DNA of 64,000 nt from Curtobacterium ammoniigenes NBRC 101786. GTDB lineage: Bacteria > Actinomycetota > Actinomycetes > Actinomycetales > Microbacteriaceae. This document shows, piece after piece, positions 9,261-17,442 of this stretch (positions are counted from its first letter, which is position 1; every line of letters starts with the position of its first letter). Below the pieces are notes generated by a model that was not told the DNA's origin, made no database searches, and saw only the letters and a list, made by a program, of their open reading frames with translations. The stretch is from NCBI RefSeq assembly GCF_001571045.1, contig NZ_BCSV01000007.1, positions 37,843 to 101,842 on the forward strand. Reading direction: 5' to 3'. A program made the translations under genes and the position numbers.

Positions 9261-10138
9261 CCGCTCCCGCCCCCCTCGCGCTCCCGTCGTCATCGGCCGA
9301 GACCGATCCCGTCCTGTCGCTCCACGGCGCCGACCTTGCCTTCGGTGCCCGGAGGCTGTGGTCCGGACTCGACCTCGACCTCCGCCCTGGCGAGTTCATC
9401 GCCGTCCTCGGGCCGAACGGAGCCGGCAAGACCTCCCTGCTGAAGACCGTGCTCGGGCAGCAGCAGCTCACCGGCGGCACCATCTCGTTCCTGGGGGAGC
9501 CGGTACACCGTGGGCACCGCCGGATCGGCTACATCCCGCAGCAGCGGCTCATGGAGGCAGGCACACCGCTCCGCGCTCGCGACATGATCGCGCTCGGCGT
9601 CACCGGGCATCGGTGGGGGATCGGGCGCGAACGCGCCGACGAGCGTCGGCGTATCGACGCGATCGTGGCCGAGGTCGGAGCGACCGCGTTCGCCGACGCC
9701 CCCGTGGCGGAGCTGTCCGGGGGAGAGCAGCAGCGCGTCCGAGTCGGCCAGGCGATCGCGTCCGACCCGGCCCTCCTGCTGTGTGACGAGCCCCTCATCG
9801 CGCTCGATCTCCGACACCAGCGCGAGGTCACGGCGCTCATCGACCGACAGCGACGCAATGGCCGCGCGGCCGTCATGTTCGTGACGCACGACGTGAACCC
9901 GATCCTCGACGTCGTGGACCGCGTGCTGTACATCGCGGGCGGCCGGTATCGCATCGGAACCCCGGACGAGGTCCTCCGACCCGAGGTGCTGTCCGACCTG
10001 TACGGCACGCCCGTCGATGTCGTCCGCACGATGGGACGCATCGTCATCGTCGGCTCGACCGACACGCACGATCACCTCGGCGAGCACCACCACCATTCCG
10101 TCGAACCCCACGATCACGAGGATCGAGGTCACATCTGA
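9257..10138 (+). CDS. znuC: Zinc ABC transporter ATP-binding protein with His-rich tail
   Basis: A 293-aa ABC ATPase: Walker A GPNGAGKTSLLK, Q-loop IGYIPQQ, signature LSGGEQQRVRVGQA, Walker B LLLCDEPLIALD, and switch His in VTHDVNP. The last ~25 residues hold nine histidines (THDHLGEHHHHS and HDHEDRGHI), beyond the end of the normal fold. They may bind zinc, but this is inference. The GTG at 9257 overlaps the znuA stop; the frame extends further upstream without similarity. The stop overlaps znuB by one base. Confidence 0.92.
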   Translation: MTAPAPLALPSSSAETDPVLSLHGADLAFGARRLWSGLDLDLRPGEFIAVLGPNGAGKTSLLKTVLGQQQLTGGTISFLGEPVHRGHRRIGYIPQQRLMEAGTPLRARDMIALGVTGHRWGIGRERADERRRIDAIVAEVGATAFADAPVAELSGGEQQRVRVGQAIASDPALLLCDEPLIALDLRHQREVTALIDRQRRNGRAAVMFVTHDVNPILDVVDRVLYIAGGRYRIGTPDEVLRPEVLSDLYGTPVDVVRTMGRIVIVGSTDTHDHLGEHHHHSVEPHDHEDRGHI

Positions 10139-11115
10139 TGAGCGTGCTTTCGAGCATCTTCTCCTTCCAGGACTTCTGGCAGCTCGTCGCCCTGGTGCAC
10201 AACTCGATCATCGCCGGAGCGCTGCTCGGGATCGTCGGCGGTCTCGTCGGTCCGTTCGTGGTGACGCGGAACCTCCCGTTCGCCGTGCACGGCATCAGCG
10301 AGCTGTCGTTCGCCGGCGCGTCGATCGCGCTGCTCGTCGGCGTGAATATCGTGACGGGGTCGCTCGTCGGATCGATGGTCGCAGCGCTCATCATCGGGCT
10401 GCTCGGCTCCCGGGCGCGCGAGCGGAACTCCGTGATCGCCGTGCTCATGCCGTTCGGACTCGGGCTCGGGATCCTCGCGCTCGCGCTGTATTCCGGACGC
10501 GCGGCCAACAAGTTCGGGCTGCTCACCGGGCAGATCGTGTCCGTGGACAACCCGCAGCTCGGATTCCTGCTCGCCGTGAGCGCTGCGGTCATCGTCGCGA
10601 TCATCGCGATGTGGCGTCCACTCATGTTCTCGAGCGTCGATCCTGATGTCGCTGCTGCCGCCGGCGTGCCAGTGCGCAGCCTGTCCATCGGGTTCATGCT
10701 CGTCCTCGGCGCTGCGACGGCGGTCTCCGTGCAGATCGTGGGAGCGCTGCTGGTCCTCTCCCTGCTCGTCACGCCTGCGGCCGCGGCGCTTCGGCTGACA
10801 TCCCGACCGGTGCTCGTGCCCGTGCTCTCGATGACCTTTGCGGTCGTCTCCGTCGTCGGTGGCATCCTGTTGGCGCTTGGCGGAGGCCTCCCGATCAGCC
10901 CGTATGTGACGACCATCTCGTTCCTCATCTGGGTCGTGTGCAGGCTCATCGGCGGCCGCCGCGATCGCCGGGGCGGGGTTCGGGCCTCGCACCGGGGCGA
11001 CGGGTCGACCCGCACGTTGGCGGATGCGGCTCCCGCGACCGACACTGCGACTGCGACCGGCGCTGCGCCCTCGGTCCCTGCGACAATGGAGGCGAACCCG
11101 GAGGTGCATGCATGA
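10138..11115 (+). CDS. znuB: Zinc ABC transporter permease
   Basis: An ABC-3 family integral membrane permease, 325 aa, with about eight to nine hydrophobic segments up to residue ~275. GIVGGLVGPFVVTRNLPFAVHGISEL is typical of the family's N-terminal region. The C-terminal ~55 residues are Ala/Thr/Arg-rich, low complexity and probably cytoplasmic. It is coupled to znuC (TGATG) and to zur (ATGA overlap), so one transcript makes uptake system and regulator. Confidence 0.92.
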   Translation: MSVLSSIFSFQDFWQLVALVHNSIIAGALLGIVGGLVGPFVVTRNLPFAVHGISELSFAGASIALLVGVNIVTGSLVGSMVAALIIGLLGSRARERNSVIAVLMPFGLGLGILALALYSGRAANKFGLLTGQIVSVDNPQLGFLLAVSAAVIVAIIAMWRPLMFSSVDPDVAAAAGVPVRSLSIGFMLVLGAATAVSVQIVGALLVLSLLVTPAAAALRLTSRPVLVPVLSMTFAVVSVVGGILLALGGGLPISPYVTTISFLIWVVCRLIGGRRDRRGGVRASHRGDGSTRTLADAAPATDTATATGAAPSVPATMEANPEVHA

Positions 11116-11534
11116 ACGACACCCAGCGCGCTCGTCGGAACACCTGGCAGCGCGATGCGGTCCGCACCGCGCTCGGCCACACCGAAGGGTTCGTCAGCGC
11201 GCAGTCACTGCACGCCCACCTGCGCGACGAAGGCTCGACGATCGGGCTCGCCACGGTCTATCGGGCGCTCGCGGATCTCGCCGCCGATGGTGCTGCCGAC
11301 TCGTTGCAGCAGGAGGGCGAGTCGCTCTACCGCGCGTGCACCCCGGGAACCCATCACCACCATCTGATTTGCCGGAACTGCGGAACAACGGTCGAAATCG
11401 AGGCCGACGCCGTCGAGGCGTGGGCCGCGGATGTGGCAGCCGCCCACGGGTTCACGGCGCCGAATCACGTGGTCGACGTGTTCGGGCTCTGCGCAGACTG
11501 CAGCGTGCTAGCGGGTGTCGGCGAGGCGGACTAG
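11112..11534 (+). CDS. zur: Zinc-responsive Fur-family repressor
   Basis: A 140-aa Fur-family DNA-binding repressor. The winged-helix domain lies in residues 1-80 (RRNTWQRDAVRTAL, STIGLATVYRALADLAADG). The dimerisation and metal domain follows with HHHHLICRNCG and FGLCADC, giving two CxxC pairs for the structural zinc. The histidine cluster next to CRNC is typical of Zur rather than PerR. It lies at the end of znuACB and presumably autoregulates through the Zur box at 8296-8310. Confidence 0.9.
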   Translation: MNDTQRARRNTWQRDAVRTALGHTEGFVSAQSLHAHLRDEGSTIGLATVYRALADLAADGAADSLQQEGESLYRACTPGTHHHHLICRNCGTTVEIEADAVEAWAADVAAAHGFTAPNHVVDVFGLCADCSVLAGVGEAD

Positions 11535-11543
11535 CCTCGCCGC

Positions 11544-12245
11544 ATGCGCACCCTCCTCGTCCCGGGCATGTGGCTGGCAGCCGATGCCTGGCAGGACGTG
11601 ATCCCGCTGCTCCAGGGCGCCGGCCATGACGCCCGCGCGATCACGCTTCCCGGTCAAGAGAGCGCCGAGGCGGCCCAGGCGGAGACGACCTTCGACGATT
11701 GGGTCGACGCGGTCGTCGCGCAGGTCGACGCCGCGGACGGCCCCGTCGCGCTGGTCGGCCATTCGGCGGCCGGTGCGGTCGTGTCGGTCGCGGCAGACCG
11801 ACGGTCGGACCGAATCGGCGCAGTCATTTACGTCGACAGCTTCCCGTTCCCCGAGGGCGATTACGAGAACGACGAGTTCCCCGTGACCGATGGTGTCATT
11901 CCGTTCCCAGCACGGAGTGGGTTCAGTGCGGAAATGCTCCGCGAGACCGACGGCGATGCCTGGGATCGCCTTGTCGCGCTTGCTCGACCGGTGCCCGGCG
12001 GCATCGCTCGGACGTCGTTTCGGTTTCACGATCCGGCTCGACACCGGATCCCGAGCACGGTGATCATCAGCGAGATGCCTCCGGAGGCGTTGACGGCTGC
12101 CATCGCGAGTGGTGCGCCGTGGACATCAGAGCTTGGCGCGTCGGATCCGCTGCGCATCGTCGGCCTCGACACCGGACACTGGGCGATGCTCACCCGACCG
12201 CGGGAGTTGGCTGCGTTGATCGCCGAGGCGATTCCGCAGTCCTGA
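11544..12245 (+). CDS. Alpha/beta hydrolase
   Basis: A 233-aa single-domain alpha/beta-hydrolase. The nucleophile elbow is VGHSAAGAVV at about residues 71-80 (Ser74), the oxyanion-hole region is LLVPGMWLAADAW near the start, and the probable catalytic histidine is in GLDTGHWAML near the C-terminus. There is no lid domain of note. The substrate is unknown. It starts 9 bp after zur, so it may be read through from the znu operon, although no functional link to zinc is evident. Confidence 0.85.
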   Translation: MRTLLVPGMWLAADAWQDVIPLLQGAGHDARAITLPGQESAEAAQAETTFDDWVDAVVAQVDAADGPVALVGHSAAGAVVSVAADRRSDRIGAVIYVDSFPFPEGDYENDEFPVTDGVIPFPARSGFSAEMLRETDGDAWDRLVALARPVPGGIARTSFRFHDPARHRIPSTVIISEMPPEALTAAIASGAPWTSELGASDPLRIVGLDTGHWAMLTRPRELAALIAEAIPQS

Positions 12246-12296
12246 CCCGGGCATCCGCAGCCCTGACCAGGGCGCCCGCGCGTACGCTGCCGGGCC

Positions 12297-13745
12297 ATGG
12301 ACGCTTCGGTGCTCACTGCCTGGGCGGCGTCGGGTGATGCCGACGCGGCACGGCAGGTGCTGCAGCGCGGCATCGCCGCGATTGCGTGCGTCGCCTGGCT
12401 GTCGGCGCTCGCGCAGTTCCCTGCGCTGGTGGGTGAGCACGGCCTCCTGCCCGTGCCGCGATTCCTCGACCGTGGCGTCGCGCGATCACTCCCGGTCGTG
12501 TGGCGATGGGTCCGCTACTCCGATCGCCGATTCCGCATCCTCGCCTGGAGCGGGGTGATCGTGTCCGCGGCCCTCGTTGTCGGGGCGCCGCAGCTCGGCC
12601 CGTGGTGGGTGCCTGCGCTGTGCTTCCTCTTCATGTGGTTGGCGTATCTGTCGATCAGCGACGTGGGGCAGACGTTCTGGGCGTTCGGCTGGGAATCGCT
12701 CCTGGTCGAGTCGCTGTTCACCGCATCGTTTCTCGGGTCTGACCGGGTCGCGCCGCCGGTGATCACGATCATGGCGATGCGCTGGATCGTGTTCCGCCTC
12801 GAGTTCGGTGCCGGGACGATCAAGATGCGCGGGGACCGCTCCTGGCGGGATCTCACGGCGCTGTACTACCACCACGAGACGCAGCCGATGCCGAACCCGA
12901 TGAGCCGGACCGCGCACCTCCTGCCAAGACCTGTCCACCGGCTGGAGACGCTCGGCAGTCACTTCGTGCAGCTTGTGGTCCCGTTCTTCCTGTTCGCGCC
13001 ACAGCCGGTCGCATCCATCGCGGCCGCGCTCGTGCTGCTGACGCAGGCCTGGCTGGTCGTGACCGGCAACTTCGCCTGGCTGAACTGGCTGACCCTCGTG
13101 CTCGCGTTCTCGGCCGTCTCGGACAGCGCGGTGAGCGCGGTGATCCCGCCGCTCGGCCCGGTGCTCGTGCATGGTCCGACGCAGACGCCGGTCGCGTTCG
13201 TCGCCGTCTGCGTCGGCGTGGGGGTGCTGCTGCTGTGGTTGTCGAGGCGTCCGGTGCTGAATCTGCTGTCGCGGCGCCAGCTCATGAACGCGTCATTCAA
13301 CCGGTGGCGTCTCGTCAACGCGTATGGCGCATTCGGGAGCGTGACGCAGCAGCGCAGCGAGGTCGTCGTGGAGGGAACGCTGGCCGCAGCGCCGGGGCCG
13401 GAGGATTGGGTCGAGTACGCCTTCAAAGGCAAACCGGGCGATCCACGTCGGCGTCCTCGCCAGTTCGCGCCCTACCATCTGCGGCTCGACTGGCTGATGT
13501 GGTTTCTTGCCCTCGGCGCGGATGACCGATGGTTCCGCGTGTTCTTGATGCGCCTGCTCGAGGCGGACCGCCCGACGCTCCGGCTCCTCGCGGCCGACCC
13601 GTTCGACGGGGAGGCCCCGCGCTGGGTTCGGGCGCGGATGTTCCTGTATCGGTTCGCGACGCGAAAGGAGCGTCGAGATACCGGCCTGTATTGGATCCGC
13701 GAGGAGCAGTTCACGCTGGTGCGTCCGACCGGGCTGCGGCGTTGA
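12297..13745 (+). CDS. Lipase-maturation-factor-like membrane protein
   Basis: A 482-aa polytopic membrane protein resembling the lipase maturation factor (LMF1) family. The diagnostic block is present: FRLEFGAGTIKMRGD followed by SWRDLTALYYHHETQPMPN at about residues 165-200. Hydrophobic segments occupy about 20-320, and a C-terminal soluble domain contains WVEYAFKGKPGDP and FAPYHLRLDW. In bacteria the function is not established; in animals LMF1 helps lipases fold in the ER. It lies 51 bp after the hydrolase gene, which makes a chaperone-client relationship tempting but unproven. Confidence 0.85.
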   Translation: MDASVLTAWAASGDADAARQVLQRGIAAIACVAWLSALAQFPALVGEHGLLPVPRFLDRGVARSLPVVWRWVRYSDRRFRILAWSGVIVSAALVVGAPQLGPWWVPALCFLFMWLAYLSISDVGQTFWAFGWESLLVESLFTASFLGSDRVAPPVITIMAMRWIVFRLEFGAGTIKMRGDRSWRDLTALYYHHETQPMPNPMSRTAHLLPRPVHRLETLGSHFVQLVVPFFLFAPQPVASIAAALVLLTQAWLVVTGNFAWLNWLTLVLAFSAVSDSAVSAVIPPLGPVLVHGPTQTPVAFVAVCVGVGVLLLWLSRRPVLNLLSRRQLMNASFNRWRLVNAYGAFGSVTQQRSEVVVEGTLAAAPGPEDWVEYAFKGKPGDPRRRPRQFAPYHLRLDWLMWFLALGADDRWFRVFLMRLLEADRPTLRLLAADPFDGEAPRWVRARMFLYRFATRKERRDTGLYWIREEQFTLVRPTGLRR

Positions 13746-13815
13746 GAACGGCGGGTGCGGACATCCGCAGGCCACCTGCCGGGCGTCGGGTGCGCCTCCG
13801 CCTCGGAGGCCCGGG

Positions 13816-13844
13816 TTGCGTGCGCGCTATCGCTCGCGTAACGT
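13816..13844 (+). promoter_or_regulatory. Probable promoter of the rpmB-rpmG-rpsN operon
   Basis: TTGCGT (13816-13821), a 17-bp spacer, then TAACGT (13839-13844) form a good vegetative promoter. Transcription from about 13851 would give a 5' leader of roughly 168 nt before rpmB. No Zur-box-like TGATAATNATTATCA is visible anywhere in 13746-14018. Confidence 0.6.
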
Positions 13845-13975
13845 AGACGCCTGGTTCTCTGCGCCCGCGCAGCGAACTCGTTTGTTTCGCCCCGTCTCGG
13901 TGGCCGACCTCGTCGGATGCCGTTCGGGGCGGTGCGTCCGTGCCCCCCGCGTTCGCACCAGGCAAGTGATCTTGG

Positions 13976-13995
13976 GTGCAGCCGATCGGCTGCAC
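13976..13995 (+). promoter_or_regulatory. 20-bp perfect palindrome in the rpmB leader
   Basis: GTGCAGCCGATCGGCTGCAC is a perfect 20-bp palindrome ending 23 bp before the rpmB ATG, followed by a second, 11-bp one (ACGGTAACCGT, 13994-14004) and the GGAGGAG ribosome-binding site. It could be an operator, or an RNA hairpin controlling translation of the ribosomal-protein operon. No regulator can be named. Confidence 0.55.
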
Positions 13996-14018
13996 GGTAA
14001 CCGTTTCAGGAGGAGACC

Positions 14019-14255
14019 ATGGCAGCAGTCTGCCAGGTGACCGGCGCCGTTCCCGGCTTCGGGCACAACATCTCGCACTCGCACCGCCGGACGAAGCGTC
14101 GCTTCGACCCGAACGTGCAGAAGAAGACGTACTACGTGCCGTCGCTGCGTCGTAACGTCACGCTCAACGTCAGCGCCAAGGGCATCAAGGTGATCGACGC
14201 CCGCGGTATCGAGTCCGTGGTCAAGGACATCCTGGCCCGTGGGGAGAAGATCTGA
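14019..14255 (+). CDS. rpmB: 50S ribosomal protein L28, cysteine-poor form
   Basis: A 78-residue bL28 ([17 protein letters not shown]...). It has one cysteine only and lacks the CxxC zinc ribbon, so it is the C-minus, zinc-independent type and resembles the E. coli protein in length and in [15 protein letters not shown] strong AGGAGGAG ribosome-binding site precedes the ATG. The stop overlaps the rpmG start (TGATG). Some actinobacteria keep such C-minus copies as Zur-controlled substitutes; no Zur box is seen here, so this may be the only or main copy. Confidence 0.96.
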   Translation: MAAVCQVTGAVPGFGHNISHSHRRTKRRFDPNVQKKTYYVPSLRRNVTLNVSAKGIKVIDARGIESVVKDILARGEKI

Positions 14256-14425
14256 TGGCCAAAAAGGGTCAGGACATTCGTCCGATCATCAAGCTCCGCT
14301 CGACGGCGGGCACCGGGTTCACGTACGTGACCAAGAAGAACCGCCGCAACAACCCCGACCGCCTGGTGCTGAAGAAGTACGACCCGGTCATTCGCAAGCA
14401 CGTCGACTTCCGCGAGGAGCGCTAA
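14255..14425 (+). CDS. rpmG: 50S ribosomal protein L33, cysteine-free form
   Basis: A 56-residue bL33 ([20 protein letters not shown]..., ending KHVDFREER). It contains no cysteine, where zinc-binding L33 has two CxxC pairs. The [14 protein letters not shown] core is standard for the family. It is coupled to rpmB by a one-base overlap and sits 2 bp before rpsN. Confidence 0.96.
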   Translation: MAKKGQDIRPIIKLRSTAGTGFTYVTKKNRRNNPDRLVLKKYDPVIRKHVDFREER

Positions 14426-14427
14426 GC

Positions 14428-14733
14428 ATGGCCAAGAAGAGCAAGATCGCCAAGAACAACCAGCGCGCCGAGGTCATCGCCCGCTACGCCGCGCGTCGCC
14501 TCGAGCTGAAGAAGGCGCTCGTCGACCCGAACGGGACCGACGAGTCGCGTGAGGCCGCTCGCGTTGGACTGCAGAAGCTGCCGCGCGACGCGTCGCCGGT
14601 ACGCTACCGCAACCGCGACGCCATCGACGGTCGCCCCCGCGGCAACATCACCGAGTTCGGCATCAGCCGTGTCCGCTTCCGCGACATGGCCCACCGCGGT
14701 GAGCTTCCCGGGATCACGAAGAGCTCCTGGTAG
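14428..14733 (+). CDS. rpsN: 30S ribosomal protein S14, zinc-independent long form
   Basis: A 101-residue uS14 of the long, cysteine-free type ([20 protein letters not shown]..., ending [12 protein letters not shown]), distinct from the ~61-aa zinc-binding S14[15 protein letters not shown] and [12 protein letters not shown] are conserved. It is the last gene of the rpmB-rpmG-rpsN operon and is followed by a terminator. Whether a zinc-type rpsZ exists elsewhere in the genome cannot be seen here. Confidence 0.96.
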   Translation: MAKKSKIAKNNQRAEVIARYAARRLELKKALVDPNGTDESREAARVGLQKLPRDASPVRYRNRDAIDGRPRGNITEFGISRVRFRDMAHRGELPGITKSSW

Positions 14734-14760
14734 GTCTTCCGACACTGCCGAGACAGAACG

Positions 14761-14790
14761 AACGCCCCTGGCCCGCTGGCCGGGGGCGTT
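14761..14790 (+). terminator. Terminator after rpsN
   Basis: AACGCCCCTGGCC, loop CGCT, then GGCCGGGGGCGTT: a 13-bp stem with one mismatch, starting 27 bp after the rpsN stop. There is no U-tract, as is common in GC-rich actinobacteria. Confidence 0.75.
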
Positions 14791-14826
14791 CCGCGTCTCG
14801 CGGTCGCGTCTGGCGCGCCGCGTTTC

Positions 14827-14878
14827 GCGCTCCGCACAGGCGCTCCGCACAGGCGCTCCGCACAGGCGCTCCGCACAG
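14827..14878. repeat. Four perfect tandem copies of a 13-mer
   Basis: GCGCTCCGCACAG is repeated four times without a mismatch (14827, 14840, 14853, 14866), between the rpsN terminator and the HU gene. A 13-bp period is not a codon multiple, and no gene covers it. The perfect copies suggest recent slippage expansion. The following 14879-15162 holds the HU leader, where I see no further clear element beyond the AGGAGGA ribosome-binding site at about 15149. Confidence 0.9.
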
Positions 14879-15162
14879 CGGGGTGGCGCCTCAGGGGGAG
14901 CCCCATGGGGTGAGCTCATTGGTGACACGGGTTCCGTCGCCCGGTATCACTGGTCACGCCCGCCCCGTAGATCACTCTGACCCCGAAAGAAGCCCGGAAA
15001 TACGGGCGAGTCGGGCTCCGGGCCTCCATGCGGCTGGTACGTTGACTGCGGCTCCACGGGCCCTCGGCCTCGTGGTGAGCTCCGTCCGGTCGCGGTCTGC
15101 GGCCGGCGTCCGAACGCATCGAGCGGGCGGGCGAAACCGTACAGAGTCCGAGGAGGACACCT

Positions 15163-15450
15163 ATGGCTGAGAAGTCCCTGAACCGCACCGAGCTCGTTGC
15201 CGCCGTCGCCGCGGAGTCCGGCCAGAGCCAGGCCGCCGTGAACGGCGTTGTCGACGCGCTCTTCGCTGTCGTCTCGAAGTCCGTCAGCGACGGCACGAAG
15301 GTCACCATCCCCGGTTGGATCGCCTTCGAGAAGACCCACCGCGCAGCGCGCACCGGTCGCAACCCGCAGACGGGCGACGCGATCGAGATCGCCGCGAGCG
15401 ACTCCGTCAAGGTGAGCGCCGGCAGCAAGCTCAAGGCCGCTGTCAAGTAA
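15163..15450 (+). CDS. hupB: DNA-binding protein HU
   Basis: A 95-residue histone-like HU protein. RTELVAAVAAESG opens the helical dimerisation part, VTIPGWIAFE precedes the beta-arm, and RTGRNPQTGDAIEI is the arm tip with the DNA-intercalating proline region. It lacks the long lysine-rich C-terminal tail of mycobacterial HupB, so it is a plain short HU. A strong GAGGAGGAC ribosome-binding site precedes the ATG, and a terminator follows 38 bp after the stop. Confidence 0.95.
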   Translation: MAEKSLNRTELVAAVAAESGQSQAAVNGVVDALFAVVSKSVSDGTKVTIPGWIAFEKTHRAARTGRNPQTGDAIEIAASDSVKVSAGSKLKAAVK

Positions 15451-15488
15451 GGCGTTCGGCCCGTCCGACGCTGCGTCGGCGGAACGAC

Positions 15489-15514
15489 AAGGGGACGGCT
15501 GCGGCCGTCCCCTT
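15489..15514 (+). terminator. Terminator after HU gene
   Basis: AAGGGGACGGC, loop TGCG, then GCCGTCCCCTT: a perfect 11-bp stem flanked by AA/TT, ending in CGTCGTC. Confidence 0.9.
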
Positions 15515-15591
15515 CGTCGTCGCCGGGGCTCACCGTGCACAGCGCGCATGCCCAGCGTCGCCGGCCCATGGCCCGCCCGTAGGCTTGTCGG

Positions 15592-17442
15592 GTGACCGGC
15601 CGTGACATCTCCCGCCGACGCGCCGTTCCGACGCTCGTCGGTTCGTCGATCGTGGCCGTTCTTGTGGGCGGCGCGATCGTTGGCGTTGGGAGCGTCTCCG
15701 CGTGGGTGGCCGCGTTCGCCACGCTCGCCACGTGGCTCGGGGTCGCGGCCGTGCTCGGGAGTCTCGCCGTGGTGGTGCTCGCCGCCCGATCCGGAGGCCG
15801 TGCCCGCGACCATCTGTTCGCCACCGCAGCGTCGGGGTCGGCTCTGTGGACAGTCGCGGCAGTTGTTGGCGGAGCGGCTGCATTTCTCACGGACGCGGCC
15901 GCAGCGGCGCCGAAGACCCAGGCCGCTGCTGAGCAGATGTTCGTCCGGTTCCTCGGCTCGAGCAGCGGCTCCGCGTGGATCGTCTCGGCGATCGTCGCTG
16001 CAGTTCTGACGATCCTCTGTTTCGCCGCACGCAGCCGGTCGGCTGCCGTGGGCGGCCTCGCGCTCGCGCTCATCGGCGGCTTCGCGCTCGGCGCGAGCGC
16101 GAAGGCAGCGATCAATCCCGTCGAAGCCGCGCGGACGCTGCTGCTCGTCGGTATCGCTGTCGGAGCAGGCATTGTCATCGGGCGCTCGGTTGCGGCGCAG
16201 TGGAGCCCGCGGACAGCGCACGCGACGATCGACGCCCGGATTCACCCGGTTCGAGCGACGAGCGCGCTGTGGGCAGCCATCGTCGCGGTCCTGCTCGCCG
16301 CGACACTGATCGTCCGTGGGAGCAGTGCCGGCGGAGCAGTCGTCGGCGTTGCGACCGCAGTCACGGCGGTGGCCGCGTGGCTGCTCTCGGCGCGGTCGGC
16401 GGAATCGGCGCGGTCGGCGGGGCTGGCTGGGTCGGCAGGGTCGGCAGGGTCGTTGATGCGCTCGGGGGGACCAGCACTCTCCGGAGCGGCGCTCGGGTTC
16501 GCAGTGGCGCTGGTTCGGTCACCGACCGTCTCCGTCCCGACGCTGACACTGCACACGCCGCCGGCGGTGGTGCTCACCGAGCGATCGCTTCCGCCCGCAC
16601 CATCGTTCGACGCACTGGTCGGCACCTGGAGCCTGGCGCCCGGTTGGATCGCAGCGTCCATCATCGCGCTCGTGATGGCTGGTGGAATCATCCGAAAACG
16701 CAGCACGACTCGTCAGCCTGTCGCCGCGCGCCGTCTCATTCCATTCATCGTCGCGGTGCTCGTCGTGGTCGTGGTGGCAATCGGTCCCGGCGTTGCGTAC
16801 AGTCGCGTGCTCATCTCGGGCGCCGTGATCGATCTGATCGCATTCGGATTCGTCGTGCCCGCGTTGCTCGTGGCGTCCTGGCCGGTCCGCACGCGCCCGC
16901 TCGTCCGTGCGTCGCCCCAGTCCCGGAGCCGGCGCACGCTTCGGTCGCCAGTCGCCGCGGCGGTGCTCTTCGGCCTGCTGTGGTGGATGTCGATCGACAC
17001 GACGCTGCTGCGCGCTATCGCTGCCAACTGGATCGCTCGGGGCGTGGTCGACGTGCTGCTTCTCGCCCTTGGCACCGCCGTCATCGCGGGCGTCCTCGCC
17101 GCGACGCCGTCCCTCCGGACAGCTCCGCGACGAACCGAGGACAGTCTCCGCGCGGGAGCACGCCGCGCGGCTGTGGAGCGCATTGAGCGAGTCCTTGCGG
17201 GCGGTATCGCCGGCGGGACACTCATCGCGCTCGGTGTCGGTCTGTCGGGTCCACAGGGGCTGCTGGAACCGGGCTGGTACGGGGCGATGGGGCGGACCTG
17301 GGGTGCGCCTCCGGTCGCCGATCAGGCGGCAGCAGGGGCAGTGCTGATCGTGGTGGGCGGACTCGTCGTCCTCACGACCCTTGCGGTCGTCTTCGTGCGG
17401 CGCGCGCCAACGCACGGCGTGTTCGAACGGGGCGAGCCATGA
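15592..17442 (+). CDS. CopD/CtaG-like polytopic membrane protein, metal ligands missing
   Basis: A 616-aa protein with about 14-16 hydrophobic segments. The C-terminal third follows the layout of cytochrome c oxidase assembly factor CtaG (caa3 type): VLFGLLWWMSIDTTLLRA, then GWYGAMGRTWGAPPVADQAAAGAVL before the last helix. The N-terminal part resembles the CopD-like half of actinobacterial CopD-CtaG fusions. Histidines expected in the membrane (for example HLLAH-type motifs) are absent; the few histidines present lie in loops. It is probably a diverged paralogue that does not bind copper the same way. The GTG start at 15592 is the earliest sensible one. It overlaps the helicase gene by 4 bp (ATGA). 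Confidence 0.6.
   Translation: MTGRDISRRRAVPTLVGSSIVAVLVGGAIVGVGSVSAWVAAFATLATWLGVAAVLGSLAVVVLAARSGGRARDHLFATAASGSALWTVAAVVGGAAAFLTDAAAAAPKTQAAAEQMFVRFLGSSSGSAWIVSAIVAAVLTILCFAARSRSAAVGGLALALIGGFALGASAKAAINPVEAARTLLLVGIAVGAGIVIGRSVAAQWSPRTAHATIDARIHPVRATSALWAAIVAVLLAATLIVRGSSAGGAVVGVATAVTAVAAWLLSARSAESARSAGLAGSAGSAGSLMRSGGPALSGAALGFAVALVRSPTVSVPTLTLHTPPAVVLTERSLPPAPSFDALVGTWSLAPGWIAASIIALVMAGGIIRKRSTTRQPVAARRLIPFIVAVLVVVVVAIGPGVAYSRVLISGAVIDLIAFGFVVPALLVASWPVRTRPLVRASPQSRSRRTLRSPVAAAVLFGLLWWMSIDTTLLRAIAANWIARGVVDVLLLALGTAVIAGVLAATPSLRTAPRRTEDSLRAGARRAAVERIERVLAGGIAGGTLIALGVGLSGPQGLLEPGWYGAMGRTWGAPPVADQAAAGAVLIVVGGLVVLTTLAVVFVRRAPTHGVFERGEP

Noticed and set aside
13746..14018. Zur box before the zinc-free ribosomal protein operon
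   Set aside because: No TGATAATNATTATCA-like palindrome is present; the palindromes found have a different sequence.
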